NCBI GenBank assembly: GCA_947652605.1
Contig: OX393578.1
Span: 53,885,415-53,949,414, forward strand
Reading direction: 5' to 3'
DNA from: Elmis aenea
Taxonomy: Eukaryota > Arthropoda > Insecta > Coleoptera > Elmidae
Length of the DNA: 64,000 nucleotides
In this document: in pieces, positions 31,654 to 43,288 of the stretch
Position numbering within the stretch: position 1 is the first letter of the stretch
Layout: each line of letters opens with the position of its first letter
Made by a program: the position numbers and the translations under genes
Notes under the pieces: generated by a model
What the model was told of the DNA's origin: nothing
Database searches by the model: none
What the model saw: only the letters and a program-made list of their open reading frames with translations

Positions 31654-32455
31654 TATATTGATGTACATAGAGTAGTCACTATTTGCACTTTTTTGGTGTA
31701 CGGAAGTTTATTATACAAACTATTTTTTCATTTTTGACCTTTATGATCGAAAGGTACAATAAAATAGTTAGTATCTAAAAGATGAACACATTCAATTTTG
31801 AAATAATTGTCCTCTTGAAAACTACTAATAAAAAAAAAACGTTTTCAACAAAAAATACAATTAATTTTGCTAGGAAGAGACTAAATTGTAGTACCTCGTA
31901 TTATTATTAGGTGTAAGCTACATTCTACAGTTACCAGTCGCTACTCTTGGTCAGGTGAGTGTCTCGACTGTTCCATCATCAAGTGATTAAAGGATTTGTC
32001 ACGATTTGAAAAAAATGAAAAACAAATTTCATGTAATAAACTGACAAATATTTTCATGTAAAACCTTTTTCTCAGTAACAAAAAAAATCACGTTTGTTAA
32101 AAGTAGAAAGAATTTTGGAACATTTGATTCATATTTGGTATTATTTTGTGTTCTAATCATTTTGCAGCCAAACACAGCACTCCGAGATCTTTTGCTATGC
32201 TGCTTCAGTGTCCGATTTTAAGCAATTGAATTACAGGAGAAAAAAAAGTTATCGACTTCCTAGTGCGTGGGTGGTGTAGACTTTAAAAAGTGTAGGGTGT
32301 TAATTATTTTGTACACTTATCGTGCATTTTAATTTAAGCATTTGTTTAGTTTTCGCCATTCCATACGATTCAGATTTATTCATTTACATTTTTTTCTGTA
32401 AGTGTAACACGTTTTAATTTATTGTTTAATAAAATAAAAGTTTACAAAATATTTG

Positions 32456-32708
32456 TGTTGTGCCTGTTTTACGTTTGGCAAGGTAAACAGTATTAATTGA
32501 TCAATAGTAAAAGATTTTACGCTACGTTACAAGGGGTATTGTTTTTCACTAGAAAAGAGTCAAATCATTACAGATCGAGCCTCTACAGGCTGTCCCAATT
32601 ATTGTGAATAGCATGGCAACTGTTATTAAACTTAATTAATACAATGATTTTTTTAATAACTTACTTATTTTTAATGATAAACCAAACAAACCATACATCA
32701 ATAATATT
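32456..32708. other. Intergenic, no gene
   Basis: Contains a decayed element end (CAGGCTGTCCCAATTATTGTG at about 32585) related to family O, whose interior reappears at about 33700-33870. Confidence 0.4.
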
Positions 32709-33581
32709 CAGTGGCGTGCGGTGGGTTTTAATGTAAGGGATGCTGTCGAATATATATTTTTTTAAAAATCCTTAAAAATCTATTTAAATCTTCATCACCC
32801 ACATGCTTAAATCCCGTAAAATAGCATGACAACGTATTATTATTAACTAGCACTACTAATAACTTGTAATAATCCAAAAAAGTTTTAATTTAAAAAAAAA
32901 ATTCAACTTCTTACTAGTCTGTTATAATTCGTGATGTACATACCTGCGAGAGAAACTCTCGTATTTTTAACGAAGCTAAAGAAAATTGTAACTGATAATT
33001 TGAGAAATAAAAAAATTAAATTAAGATATTCGAGCTCTGCAACTTATTAACATAAAAAAACTTTTATTTTACAGACTGACTAAATTTTTTTAGAGCTATG
33101 ACGGTTTTAACAAACTCCACTATGCAGTTGCATATTGCATTCATGTTTAATGAAATCGTATCCAACAATAAACGCTAAGCGCGAACACAATACTACCGCA
33201 TTACCGGTGATCGGTGAATGCGTTTTTAGCTGTAGATGCTGTTTTCAAACCAGCATCTACAGCTAGTATATAGCTCCATCAACTGATACTTAATACGCAT
33301 GCGTTAACTTCTATATCTCTATGCTATGAGTCCAGCCCTAGATGCTGAGCGCTACACCGCATTCACGGCCTTAAATGAGGCAGTCAGACAAATGGGATAT
33401 ATTACAAGATCTTTTTCCCCTTAACTTTAAAATGTAACTTTTAATGGACATAATAGTTCAATAATTACTCTCTACAAATTAATTTTAGAAAAACAAATTA
33501 TATATTAAATTAATGTATGAAATATTTCAAAATTTTAAGGGATGCGCCGCATCCAACGCATTCATGGACTGCACGCCACTG
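32709..33581. mobile_element. Non-autonomous hAT element, 873 bp
   Basis: Ends CAGTGGCGTGCGG and GCACGCCACTG, with an exact 8-bp duplication ATAATATT at 32701-32708 and 33582-33589. It contains a 15-bp hairpin (TAGCTGTAGATGCTG and its complement, about 33228-33266). No transposase frame. Confidence 0.88.
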
Positions 33582-33925
33582 ATAATATTAGAAAAAAATT
33601 CTCTTAGTGGTGTCACAGCTAACTACAACGTACAACCCATACCTAGAGTAAGAAAGTTGATCTTAAATAACAAAAGCACATTAAGATAGGTAAAATTTAT
33701 TAACAAATTTCAAATTTACCCAAAAAAGTGTCCTGATGTCGAAAAATATTTTGAGTGTGATTTCAAATAAGCAAAACTGTAAACAAAAATTAAAAACGTT
33801 ATTTTGTTTTTTATCAATAGCACAAAAACTGTTAATATTTCTCAAGTTTTTTTTTTCATGAAATAAGAGGCGTGTAGTGCTAAAGTGGCCCAACCCACAA
33901 AATCGCAAATTTTGAGTTATAAGTA

Positions 33926-34551
33926 CAGGGTGGTCCAAATTCGATGGGATTACATGGGTATCTCGCTTAATAGTCAAGATAGAGTTTAAATTACCCAAAA
34001 ATGTGCAGTTTTTTGAGAACAGTTCTCAAATATATTTTATCATATCGGGTTTTTCTTGTTTTTTTTTGTTTTCACAGCCTACTTTTTGTTTTTCATATTT
34101 AAAAAAATAATTAAAAAACCTTTGTAACTTGCGAATTATTGAAAATAGATACATCAACCCTCATACATTTGGAAAGGACAAAAAAATAAGGAATTTAAAT
34201 AGGTCATAGCCAACTATAGCCTCCATTTAAAAAAAGATGAGTGTGTCATAACTTTTTAACGGCGAGCGTAAAAAAAATTAGTTTAGTACTATTAAAATCT
34301 ACATAAAAATATCTACAAGTAATCTTCATAAACTTTTTCGATATTTTAAACAATACGGGAGATATGACATAAATACAACAAAAATACAGTTTTTCTTTAA
34401 TAACTCAAAAGCCGGAAATGATAAAATATTTTTGAAAACAGTTCTATAAGTTTGTCCCAAAAAACAGCACATTTTTGGTCATTTAACCATTTCTCTATCT
34501 TGACTATTAAGCGAGATACCCATGTAATCCCATCAAATTTGGACCCCCCTG
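33926..34551. mobile_element. Family A palindrome
   Basis: CAGGGTGGTCCAAATTCGAT mirrors ATCAAATTTGGACCCCCCTG; TA at 33924-33925 and 34552-34553. The latter TA is shared with the next element, as at 19541. Confidence 0.75.
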
Positions 34552-34553
34552 TA

Positions 34554-35030
34554 CAGGGTGTTTCTTAAATATTGCGAAAAAATTCAGGAGGTAATTCCTT
34601 ATCGAAAATTAAGGGGGGCTTTTAAATAATTTTTTCCCTTAGCCTTAGACGTCTCCTTTCGGAGTTACATCCCCCTAAGCAGGAGCAGTAAAATTAGGTT
34701 TTTATTTTATTTCTCAAATTTGGATATATGTAGGAGAATGATATTTGGTATATATTTTGTAGTTATTAAAAGGTTTCTCATAGTTATATTTTTAATCCTC
34801 TCCTACCTTCAGAAGGGGCTGGAAAGTGCGACCCCTGTTGTTATTTTTATCAGAACTTTTTGAAGGATTAAAATTTTGCAATTTAAATTTTCTTATTTGA
34901 TAGCTTGATTTATTTAGAAACTTTTTTTATTCCTTAACTTTTCTTGCAAAACCTACAGTTTTTGAGTAAAAAATTAAATAAGTGAACAAGAACCATCAAA
35001 TATTCTAAAATAAAACTATTCATTCATGGT
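34554..35030. mobile_element. Half copy of family M
   Basis: Starts CAGGGTGTTTCTTAAATATT and runs through GACGTCTCCTTTCGGAG and AACCATCAAATATTC to the palindrome centre (CATGGTTTG), where it breaks off. The second arm is missing. Confidence 0.7.
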
Positions 35031-35192
35031 TTGTTAATGTTTGATAAAAAAGGAAATACCAATGTATATCTACATATATTTAAAGGCAAAACATGACTGC
35101 AAACGCAGTCATGCTTCTCCTTGACTGATTTACTCTGACTGCATATGCAGACCTGTCTCAGTTCATTACTCATTTATGACTGCATAAGCAGC

Positions 35193-35489
35193 CAGTGGCG
35201 TAGCGAGGGTAAATGGCACCCAGGGCATATTATTTTTTTGCGCCCCCCCTCTTTCATATTTTTATTGTAGTTTGTGAGTTTCAAGTAAAATAATGTTGTA
35301 CGTATTATTTATACAATATACACTGTAATGAAAATGAGAACAAATTTTAAAATTATATTGGTATGTTAGTTTTCTGGCTTAAAATAAGTGAAATAAACGC
35401 AAAAATATTTTGTCTTCGCGGCGCCCCACCCCCCAAGAATGGCGCCCGGGGCATCGATACCCCCTTGCCCCCCCGTCGCTACGTCACTG
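35193..35489. mobile_element. hAT-like MITE (CAGTGGCGTAGCG ends)
   Basis: CAGTGGCGTAGCGAGGG on the left mirrors CGTCGCTACGTCACTG on the right. Flanks TAAGCAGC and TACGCAAC agree in 6 of 8 positions. Related to 870-1018. Confidence 0.65.
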
Positions 35490-35771
35490 TACGCAACCAC
35501 TCTCTGCGAAGTTAAAGTAAGATTACCTGAAATATTAAGAAATTGCAAATGAAACTACTAAATGCAAGAATTAAAAATATATTCAACTTTCAGACAAATG
35601 CAGATATAAATTATTCACAATATGACCCCCTAATGTTTAACAATAATAAATTACAGTTGTATTCCCATAAATTTAATAAAATTTTAAATGTATAACAGTA
35701 AAGTGAAATATATCTATAAAACAAATGAGGTGAGATAAACATCCGAAGAAGTAATTTGGTATAAGAGCTCA

Positions 35772-38700
35772 TTAGATGGACTGAACCAGTATCATAACTT
35801 CGGGCTTTAGGTAAGTGTTGCTAATTCTGCTCATTTCTTCTGCTACTAGCGGCTCCCATTGAAAAATCAGGATCGTTGCTGGAACCAACTTTAGATTAAA
35901 TAGCGTGCTATCGTGATCCGCTTCCTCGAATCTATGGCCGGTCGGGGATGTTAAAACGAAGGGGGCCGATTGATTTTCCAAGTTTTCTTGAATGAATTCG
36001 ATCACATCACTGAATTTTTCATACACAGAAAATGTGCCCTGCGAAAAAATCAGACTGATACACATTTTCTAGAAGGCTATAGAAAACATATTCATTATAC
36101 AGGGTGGACCAAATTCAAAAGTTTTACTGGGTATTTTGTTAACCATAATAGTTAGCGAAAATCTGATATTGGTCTCTTGGGTAATTTTTTTGAGATAAAC
36201 ACCTGTGTTGTAAGATTTTTTTATATAATTTTCCATTTTGGCACTACAGATGAAAAATTCAAATTCACTGTTTTTTAAAATCTACTATAACTTCTTTATT
36301 TATCAAAATAGAATTAAATGTTATGCAGGTTTTTTAAAAACGTATTTATGCTTAATTTAAAAATGTTTAAATTTTTTTTACGACCTCAATTTTTGAGGTA
36401 TGAGGTAAACTTCTATTTTTTTTAAATGGAAACTTTAGTGGGCCATGACTATATATAAGAGCATATCTTTTGATTTCAATAAATATCTAGTTTTATACAG
36501 GGTGATTGATTGAGACTGGTACTTAAAAATATATGAAGAATGAAAAAGGGTATTTCACTCTTCAAAATTTCTGTCTGGTCATTACAGTCAAATGAGGATA
36601 CCTCTCACTGAACACACGGCAAGTTCTTTCAATAATATTGTGACATTCTTCATGAATATAGGCTAAAATAAGTTCAAAATATTCGTGTTTGAATACTCTT
36701 GATTTTTCATTGTCATGGCTACTTCATACAAACGCAATAAAAGTAGTTTTTGTGCAATCGTACTAGAAACAGCTTGTTTGACGGACGCGTTAGCAACCAT
36801 AAAGTACTGCATTACCGGCCCTATCCTTAGCAACGGCCGTAAAAGTTACTTTTCAGGCCGTTACCCTTAGCAACGGCCTGAAAAGTAACTTTTACGGCCG
36901 TTGCTAAGGAGGGGGCCGGTAATGCAGTACACACGCCGTCATCTGTCAGTGACAGAATGTCACGTAGTTTCTAACCTATAATTTTGAAAAATACTAAAAA
37001 TTTAAATTGTTTTTAATTCGATCGCACAAAAAATGTAATATGCACCTCGGCCAAAACGTACTTTTTGGCCTTGATACATAAATAACTATTACAGTTATTA
37101 ATATTGGCATTTGTTGTCATTTCCAAGGCTATTTAAAAATGTTGCAATTTCTCTTAACACGTTCACTGCCACTGACTCGAGGTTTGAGTCATGGCGGTCG
37201 TTCATTAGGAGCCAATGACTAGACATTTGAGTCACGGACATATCTGTACTAAATGTTCCAGTATTTTGTTGGCCGTTGTGAGCCTACTTTACGATTTTAC
37301 TGGCTTGTAGGGAAAGGTGAACCTCAACTTTTCCTGGTGTCGGTTTTTAAAATTTGTTTTGGTAAGCAGTTACAGTTTTAATAAAATATACTAAACATTA
37401 AATATTTCAATAAAACGCGTTGGCCTCTGAGGGTCGGCACAAAATTTTGGTTGGCAGTGAACGTGTTAACTTTTATTAAAAATTCTTAATAACTCGAAAA
37501 TTGTTGCAGATAGGTATAGGAAACGCTAATACAGATTTATGCAGAATGTAATTTTGCATTAGTAAATGAAAAAAAAGTTTAGGCATTGTATTTGAAAAAG
37601 ACGAGTTTTAGTGGTCTGAAGTTGTATTAAAAGAAAATTAAACTTTGGACACCCTGTAAGTAATGCATCGATTGCAAAAATTCCAGGATGTACTCCAAGG
37701 TTTCCTCTAGGCATGGTCTAAATTTAAGCGTTTTTTCTTCAAAAATGGTGGCGTTAGATAATATTAAGCATCACGATGAAAATTTAAAAATTTCTCAAAC
37801 AAGTCCAAAAATTTAAAAAATAACTGTACTTAGGTATAGGGAATGCTGATAAAAGTTTCCCTAAAATAACGTGCTAAATCCAAAAATGCAATAAAAAATA
37901 GACCATTGTATTTGAAAGATGGAAGTAGACGTCAACTTCCGGTATTTCCGGAAGTGCCGCCATCTTGAAAATATTTTCATTAAACAGATCGGATGCCGTT
38001 ATGGTCATAACCAAAATTTCAGATCATTACCCTTTTTCGTTCTTCATATATTTCTAATGCACGGTCCCAATCAATCACCCTCCCTGTATAGCAGCGGTGG
38101 GCAAACCGCGGCCCACGGGCCGCATGCGGCCCTCCATGAATTACTATATTAGTAAACATATATATGTTAAGCTTTTTTATACCTAAATATTTGTCGCTTC
38201 CAACTTACACATAATTAATAAGTTGTTATTATAATTTTTTTTTAGTGCGGCCCTTTTAGTCAGTTTTTGCGAAAAGTGGCCCGCTTCAAAAAAAGTTTGC
38301 CCACCGCTGCTGTATAGGGTGTTCCATTAAAAAAAACTGATTTATTCGTGTTTGAAGTTAAGCCAAATGGACCAGGCATAAGAAACACCCTTTATATTAT
38401 TTTAAAATTTTAACTAGTCAGCAATCACTATGACACTATTGTCGAACAAAGTTTCAAAGGAATCTGTTCCAAAATTGCCAAGTTGTCAAAAACATATTAA
38501 TATTTTTTTAGTCCTGTTTCTGTCAATATTTTCATAAAAACTTCAATAACTCAAAAACTTTTCACATTTTAGAAAGACAATTTCAATTTTATCTAAAAAT
38601 TACAAAATATACAGGGCGTTCTATTAAAAAGTGTAGGTGCACAAAAACAAAACACTGTTAAGTTGAAAATAATTTTAGGTTAAATAGAAAATGACCACAA

Positions 38701-41700
38701 ACAACTTCAGTTCGACATTTTTTTTTAACATTTTCACTAATAACAGAGCTATGAAATAATCCGTCTTGGCGGGGACACCCAAAAAAATTCAATTGTTTTT
38801 AAATACCTGCAAAAAAAGTCCGTCCGGAAATCTCACTCTTATGAGGGCGAACTTGTATTTTCTTATTTCCCTTAATTCTTCTTTTTCTCTCATGGCCTTG
38901 GTTCGTAACTGCATTTGTTTTTCCATCACTTCGGATCTTGAATGTTTTTTAGAATTATTTCGTGGGAAACAACTTTAAGTTTACAAAACTCCCTTACCTG
39001 AGCTGTTGCTCTTTTTTGATTTCCTCTGGCGACAGGGCATAAAAAGCTGGTGGCAGTTCGACACGCTTGGAAGCTTGCGCCGGCGATAGCACTTGAATGT
39101 TTCTGTCAATTTCTAATTCTATCCGGTCTTCGGACTTGAGAGCATCTATAAGGAACTGAAAGTAGAAAAAATTCAGCCGTAAGTGTACAAACTTGCAAAT
39201 ATTAAGTAACAGTCGAAGCTGAACCTACTTCTAAAGTTGAAATATTATCGACGTTTTCGATGTTGAATACCCAAAAGTCTTCCATATTTCCTTGCTGGTC
39301 TAATTGATCCTGCCTAAATCCTGCGGCATATAATAATTCAGTTGCACCTAGTATCGGTACAACTTTTTCACTGAACGTTGCATTGGAGCATCGGATTTTG
39401 TGATACTTAAGTTCGGCAGGATTAGCAATAATATTTTCCAGATATTTACATAATACTTCTATACAGTCATTTACCTAAAAATTATAAAATATGGCTAGGA
39501 TTTATTGAGATAGTGAGAAATATCAAAATACTAGGGTTAAAAAGAAGAATGCACAGTAAAAACAGAAAATGCAAAGTATAATATCTTCAGTTCAAAAATT
39601 GCATTCAGTGGAAAAAAATTATTTGGAGAAAAAAAGAAAATTTCCATAATAAAATAAGAACTGCTAAGTTAATTGAGCACAGTCAGGGGCGGACTACATA
39701 GGGACTAATAGGGCTTAAGCCCTGGGCCCCCAAGTGTCAAGGGCCCACAAAAATTGAATTAATATCATAAATTTATAATACTTTTTCATTAACAATGAGC
39801 ACTTATCGTATAGTAAAAAATAGTAAATATTAATAATATAATAACACTGATATACAGGGTGTTTCTTAAGTATTACAAAAAAATTCGGGTGGTGATTCCT
39901 TATCGAAAATTAAGGGGGGTCTATAATTTTTTTCCCTTACATGTCTCCTTTCAGAGTTACACTCCCCTAAAGGGGAGCGGTTAAGTTATGTTTTTATTTT
40001 ATATCTCAAATTTGGATTAATGTAGGAGAATGATATTTGGTAGATGTTTTGTGCTTATTAGAAGGTTTTCCAAAGTAATATTTTTAATCATCTCCCACCT
40101 TCACAGGGGCCTGAAAAGTGCAACCCCTGTTGGTTTTTTTATCAGAACATTTTGGTGGGTTGAAATTTTGCATTTAAAATATTTTTTTTGAAAGCTTGTT
40201 TTATTTAGAAACATCTTTTATTGCTTAGTTTTTCTCGTAAAACCTAACGTTTTTGAGTAAAAATTAAATGGGTAAACATGAACCATCAAATATTCCAACA
40301 TAAAATGATTAATTTTGGTGGTTGCCATGGTTTTTTTATGTTCATATTGGGTAAAATTGACGTGTGTATATCATTTTAGACGTTTACGCGGCGACAACGC
40401 TGAAACGCCTGTCAATTCTACCCAATATAAACATAAACAAACCATGGTAACCACCAAAATGAATCATTTTATATTGGAATATTTATTGGTGCATGTTTAC
40501 TCATTTTATTTTTTACTCAAAAACGGTAGGTTTTACCAGAAAAACTAAAGAACAAAAGAAAATAATTTTTGATTGCAAAATTTCAACCCACTAAAAAGTT
40601 CTGATAAAAAAACAAACAGGGGTTATACTTTTCAGCCCCCTGTGACCTGTGAAGGAAGGAGATGATTAAAAATATTACTATGGAAAACCTTTTAATAAGT
40701 ACAAAACATCTACCAAATATCATTTTTCTACATTTATCCAAACTTGGGAAATAAAATAAAAACCTAATTTTACCGCTCCCCTTAAGGGGGGTGTAACTCT
40801 GAAAGGAGACGTCTAAAGAAAAAAATGTATATGAAAGACCCCCTTAATTTTCGATAAGGAATCAAAACTCGTTTTTTTTTTGCAATACTTGAGAATCACC
40901 CTGTATAAGATGTTTGTCATTCAACACCATTTCTTAAATAAATATATTTCAACTCTGATTTTGATGTTATTAAAAACGAATTTTAAGCCCCAATTTAAAG
41001 ATTCTTAATCTAACAAAAAATGGGGCCCCATTGGACTTCAATAAGCCGTAGGTTCCGAAAAACCTAGATCCGCCCCTGAGCACAGTAGATTATTTTTAAC
41101 ATTAGCCCTAATAAATAAACACAGTTAATTTTTTTACTCATTACAAAATGAAAAATAATGCAATTATAGTAATGATTTATTATGCAAAGTAATAAAAAAT
41201 AAAGTAGTATTACATTATATTGACATTTGATCAATAACAAGCGCTTTTGTAATTGTTTTGGTTGTTCATGCTTTTGTTTTAGCCTCAGGTGGAATCTTGC
41301 TTAACTGCATTTTTTTTATTAACGCAGAACAATTGTAATTACCATAAATTCAGTTTCATTCGACATTATTCGTTGGTATAAGAATTTATTGCAAAATCTT
41401 AAAAGTTTTAGAATTTTTTTAAGGTTTCCAATTTTCAAATAATCCAATATTTTTCCCTCCGTGTACATCGAAAAAAATAAACGTTCTGCTTATTAACATT
41501 TCCCTGCTTTATTTTTTTTTAAACCAATAATTATAGGGACTTCATTTGCGTAACCTAATCTGCCATGACATGACGCACTTCACATGTCAATTTATTTATC
41601 ACAAGTTTGTGTATTAATTTTTTTGTTTTGTATATAATTTTTTACTGTGCAAAAAGATTTTTTATTATGAATGTAATTTTTTTATTTTTTTAAATTTTCA

Positions 41701-42819
41701 GCAAACAAATATGTTTTTAAAATTATTTTTTTGTAACGTCAGATTTGTTTTAATAACATAAATTATTTTACTTACTTTGGTTCTGTTGTAATTGCAGGAA
41801 TGAATTATAAGACAGGCTGTTAGGCCTCTTTCTTCTTCCAACTGTTCAAATAAAAACTCTTTGATTTTAGCTTTCCATTCCTCTTTACTTAAAACTTCTT
41901 CGCTGATCATTGGACAACGAAAATAAACCCCTGCAACTCACAAATAATTATTACACACGAGACACATTAAAATATCAGTTTTTCTTCTAAACTTATTTAA
42001 ATAGTGCTACTGACCAGGGCATGAAACCGGTTTTTTAAACCGATTTAAAAAACCGGTTAACCTTTATTTTTTGTCCAAAATTGTGATTTTTAACCGAAAC
42101 CGTTATTTTTAAAGGCAAAAAAAACGGTAACCTTTAACCAAAATAATAAAAAACCGGTTTTTTAAACATCTCTTTTTAATAAAAATTATTTTGAAAAATA
42201 CAAAATCTGTATTAAATGTGATTAGTTTACCAAAAGTAATTACTGAATGATTGTACATATATTATAAAATTATAAATAGATAATATCTTTTTATACTTTG
42301 CATTCCAAATCTGAATAACGTTAAAAACCGGTTTTTTCAAAACCGTTTTTTTACGGAAAAAAACGGTTTTTCAACAAAAACCGTTATAAAAATAAAGTTC
42401 TTGAATTCGGTTAACCGTTAACCGTTTTTCGGTTTCTACTGACCATTCACTGCCAATAAAGGAGATGCTTCCAGTTCCGTTTCGATAAGTTTTCTCGTCA
42501 ATGGAGGCGAATTCTTGGAACTAGTAGCTTTTTTCTCGGCTTCCAACTCTCTTCGGACCTGCGCTTGTATAGCTGCTAAAGAGGTGTTAAATGCTGCCGA
42601 ATCTCGCTTTTGGCTATTGAGACGTGCCAAGGCAGCTTCTGCGGCTTGTTTAGTTGCGAGAGTAGGTTCCGCACGCTGCGCAGAACTTCCTCCGTGTTTT
42701 GGTCTACTAGGGGTAACGACTGTTGTTGAAGAATCAGCTAGTTTTCGGCCCGGGCCAGCCAATTTAAATTTCGCATCGGCTTTCTTTTTGGCAAAGAACT
42801 TTTTAATTTTATCTGCCAT
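35772..42819 (-). CDS. UBXN6: UBX domain-containing protein 6 (p97/VCP cofactor UBXD1)
   Basis: Six exons on the minus strand: 42444-42819, 41776-41930, 39229-39474, 38998-39155, 38807-38936, 35772-36038. They give 443 residues (human 441). The N-terminus KIKKFF...ADAKFKLAGPGRKL is the VIM-type p97 contact; the middle (about 150-255) is a PUB domain; LPPAFYALSPEEIKKEQQLR and LRTKAMREKEELREIRKY lead into the C-terminal UBX domain (about 335-430, LIRVRFPDGLFLQGTF). By homology it binds p97/VCP and works in endolysosomal sorting and damaged-organelle clearance. Intron 1's first eight bases are exactly a transposon target duplication. Introns 2 and 5 (2.3 and 2.8 kb) are also full of transposons. 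The start lies 33 bp after the stop of the upstream small gene on the same strand. Confidence 0.95.
36100..36495. mobile_element. Family C half copy
   Basis: Starts CAGGGTGGACCAAATTC after TA and contains CATAATAGTTAGCGAAAAT, the arm shared with 18811-19540. The second arm is absent; the next element begins directly at 36498. Confidence 0.6.
36804..36930. repeat. 127-bp near-perfect hairpin
   Basis: Two 38-base arms, 36825-36862 and 36872-36909, are perfect reverse complements around a 9-base loop. The flanks GTACTGCATTACCGGCCC and its complement extend the pairing to 36804-36930. CCTTAGCAACGGCC occurs twice directly and once inverted. Part of a repeat family also present at 55290-55870. Confidence 0.85.
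37158..37465. mobile_element. piggyBac-like MITE
   Basis: CACGTTCACTGCCA and TGGCAGTGAACGTG are terminal inverted repeats bounded by TTAA at 37154-37157 and 37466-37469. Length 308 bp, no coding sequence. TTAA duplication is the piggyBac hallmark; the termini are not the canonical CCY, so the superfamily is probable only. Confidence 0.7.
38092..38309. mobile_element. hAT MITE
   Basis: CAGCGGTGGGCAAAC and GTTTGCCCACCGCTG are its ends, with an exact 8-bp duplication CTGTATAG at 38084-38091 and 38310-38317. The target was the terminal CCCTGTA of the neighbouring mariner-type element. Confidence 0.9.
38316..38780. mobile_element. Short family D element
   Basis: AGGGTGTTCCATTAAAA on the left and CGTCTTGGCGGGGACACCC on the right, matching the ends at 1528 and 10613. 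It ends 26 bp from UBXN6 exon 5 (38807). Confidence 0.6.
39684..41078. mobile_element. hAT element with nested palindrome, in UBXN6 intron 2
   Basis: CAGGGGCGGACTA and GATCCGCCCCTG ends with an exact 8-bp duplication AGCACAGT at 39676-39683 and 41079-41086. A family M palindrome occupies 39855-40903. Confidence 0.88.
39855..40903. mobile_element. Family M palindrome nested in a hAT element
   Basis: CAGGGTGTTTCTTAAGTATT mirrors AATACTTGAGAATCACCCTG; TA at 39853-39854 and 40904-40905. Arms of about 500 bp are mutually complementary, with the centre near 40390. Confidence 0.85.
42015..42435. mobile_element. hAT-like MITE inserted on the UBXN6 intron 1 splice donor
   Basis: The element begins CAGGGCATGAAACCGG and is made of AACCGGTT-type repeats. 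It is flanked by exact 8-bp copies of CTACTGAC (42007-42014 and 42436-42443), which on the gene strand read GTCAGTAG, the donor of exon 1. The end next to the exon stops at CGGTTT and lacks the expected CATGCCCTG complement. Confidence 0.85.
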
Positions 42820-42852
42820 TGTAAAATCGCTATCAAGTCGGCAAACCGGTAT

Positions 42853-43288
42853 TTAAATTCTTGGGGTATGCTCTTTGGGTAGCTTCAATTTCGAAACACT
42901 AGCTTTTAATTCTTCAATTGCTTTAGAAGTAGCTGTAATGAGATTTAAAAAGATCAATAATCACTGTTTGCTCATTGGTGTTAACAATAACAGTAAACAT
43001 ACCTGGTTTCATAAATCGTTCGCAAATTCTTTTACCGTAGATCCTCCAAGCCACAAAAATTAGACAAAAGTTAATAACAAATACTAAAGTAAATCCTTTC
43101 AACAATTTCCACTGGAAATCGTCGAAACACAACGAACTAGGTAATTGTTCAACAACTGTCAAAATGCTGTGATTTTCATGTATCAGCACAGTTGTCCCGG
43201 TTAAATATGCAACGATTTCGTTCCAATACAGTTTAATATTTTCACTGAACGGAAAATTTAGAATAAAATCTAAAGAAAACGAACTCAT
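42853..43288 (-). CDS. Small single-pass membrane protein, family not recognised
   Basis: Two exons on the minus strand, 43003-43288 and 42853-42932 (GTATGT donor, TTACAG acceptor), encoding 121 residues. Features: a mostly polar N-terminal half with Trp/Tyr residues; one hydrophobic segment at about 65-81 (GFTLVFVINFCLIFVAW) followed by a positive RIYGKR; and a short Lys-rich amphipathic tail with AIEELKASVSKLKL. No signal peptide cleavage site is obvious. Codon use and clean splice sites speak for a real gene. Its stop codon is 33 bp upstream of the UBXN6 ATG on the same strand, so either the two share a transcript or the UBXN6 promoter lies within this gene. Function unknown. Confidence 0.7.

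Larger units (their letters stand above)
28217..32455 (+). other. Possible long 3' UTR of spenito, or intergenic DNA
   Basis: No coding exon is visible. Between the two transposons (29334-30849) the plus strand is rich in T and TG, of 3'-UTR character. The first strong signal pair is AATAAAATAAAA near 32428, followed by TGTGTTGTGCC, as expected for a cleavage site. A 4.2-kb spenito 3' UTR is an inference; it would include two palindromic elements. Confidence 0.35.
36498..38086. mobile_element. Damaged family E element with insertions, in UBXN6 intron 5
   Basis: CAGGGTGATTGATTGAGAC on the left mirrors GTCCCAATCAATCACCCTC(CCTG) on the right. The left arm has lost most of its outer part. A broken DUF4817-like fragment on the minus strand (about 36561-36750) retains [12 protein letters not shown] followed by a stop. 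A hairpin-bearing repeat (36750-37080) and a TTAA element (37158-37465) are inserted. Confidence 0.65.

Noticed and set aside
42515..42856. 113-codon plus-strand frame
   Set aside because: Antisense of UBXN6 exon 1 with its compositional bias.
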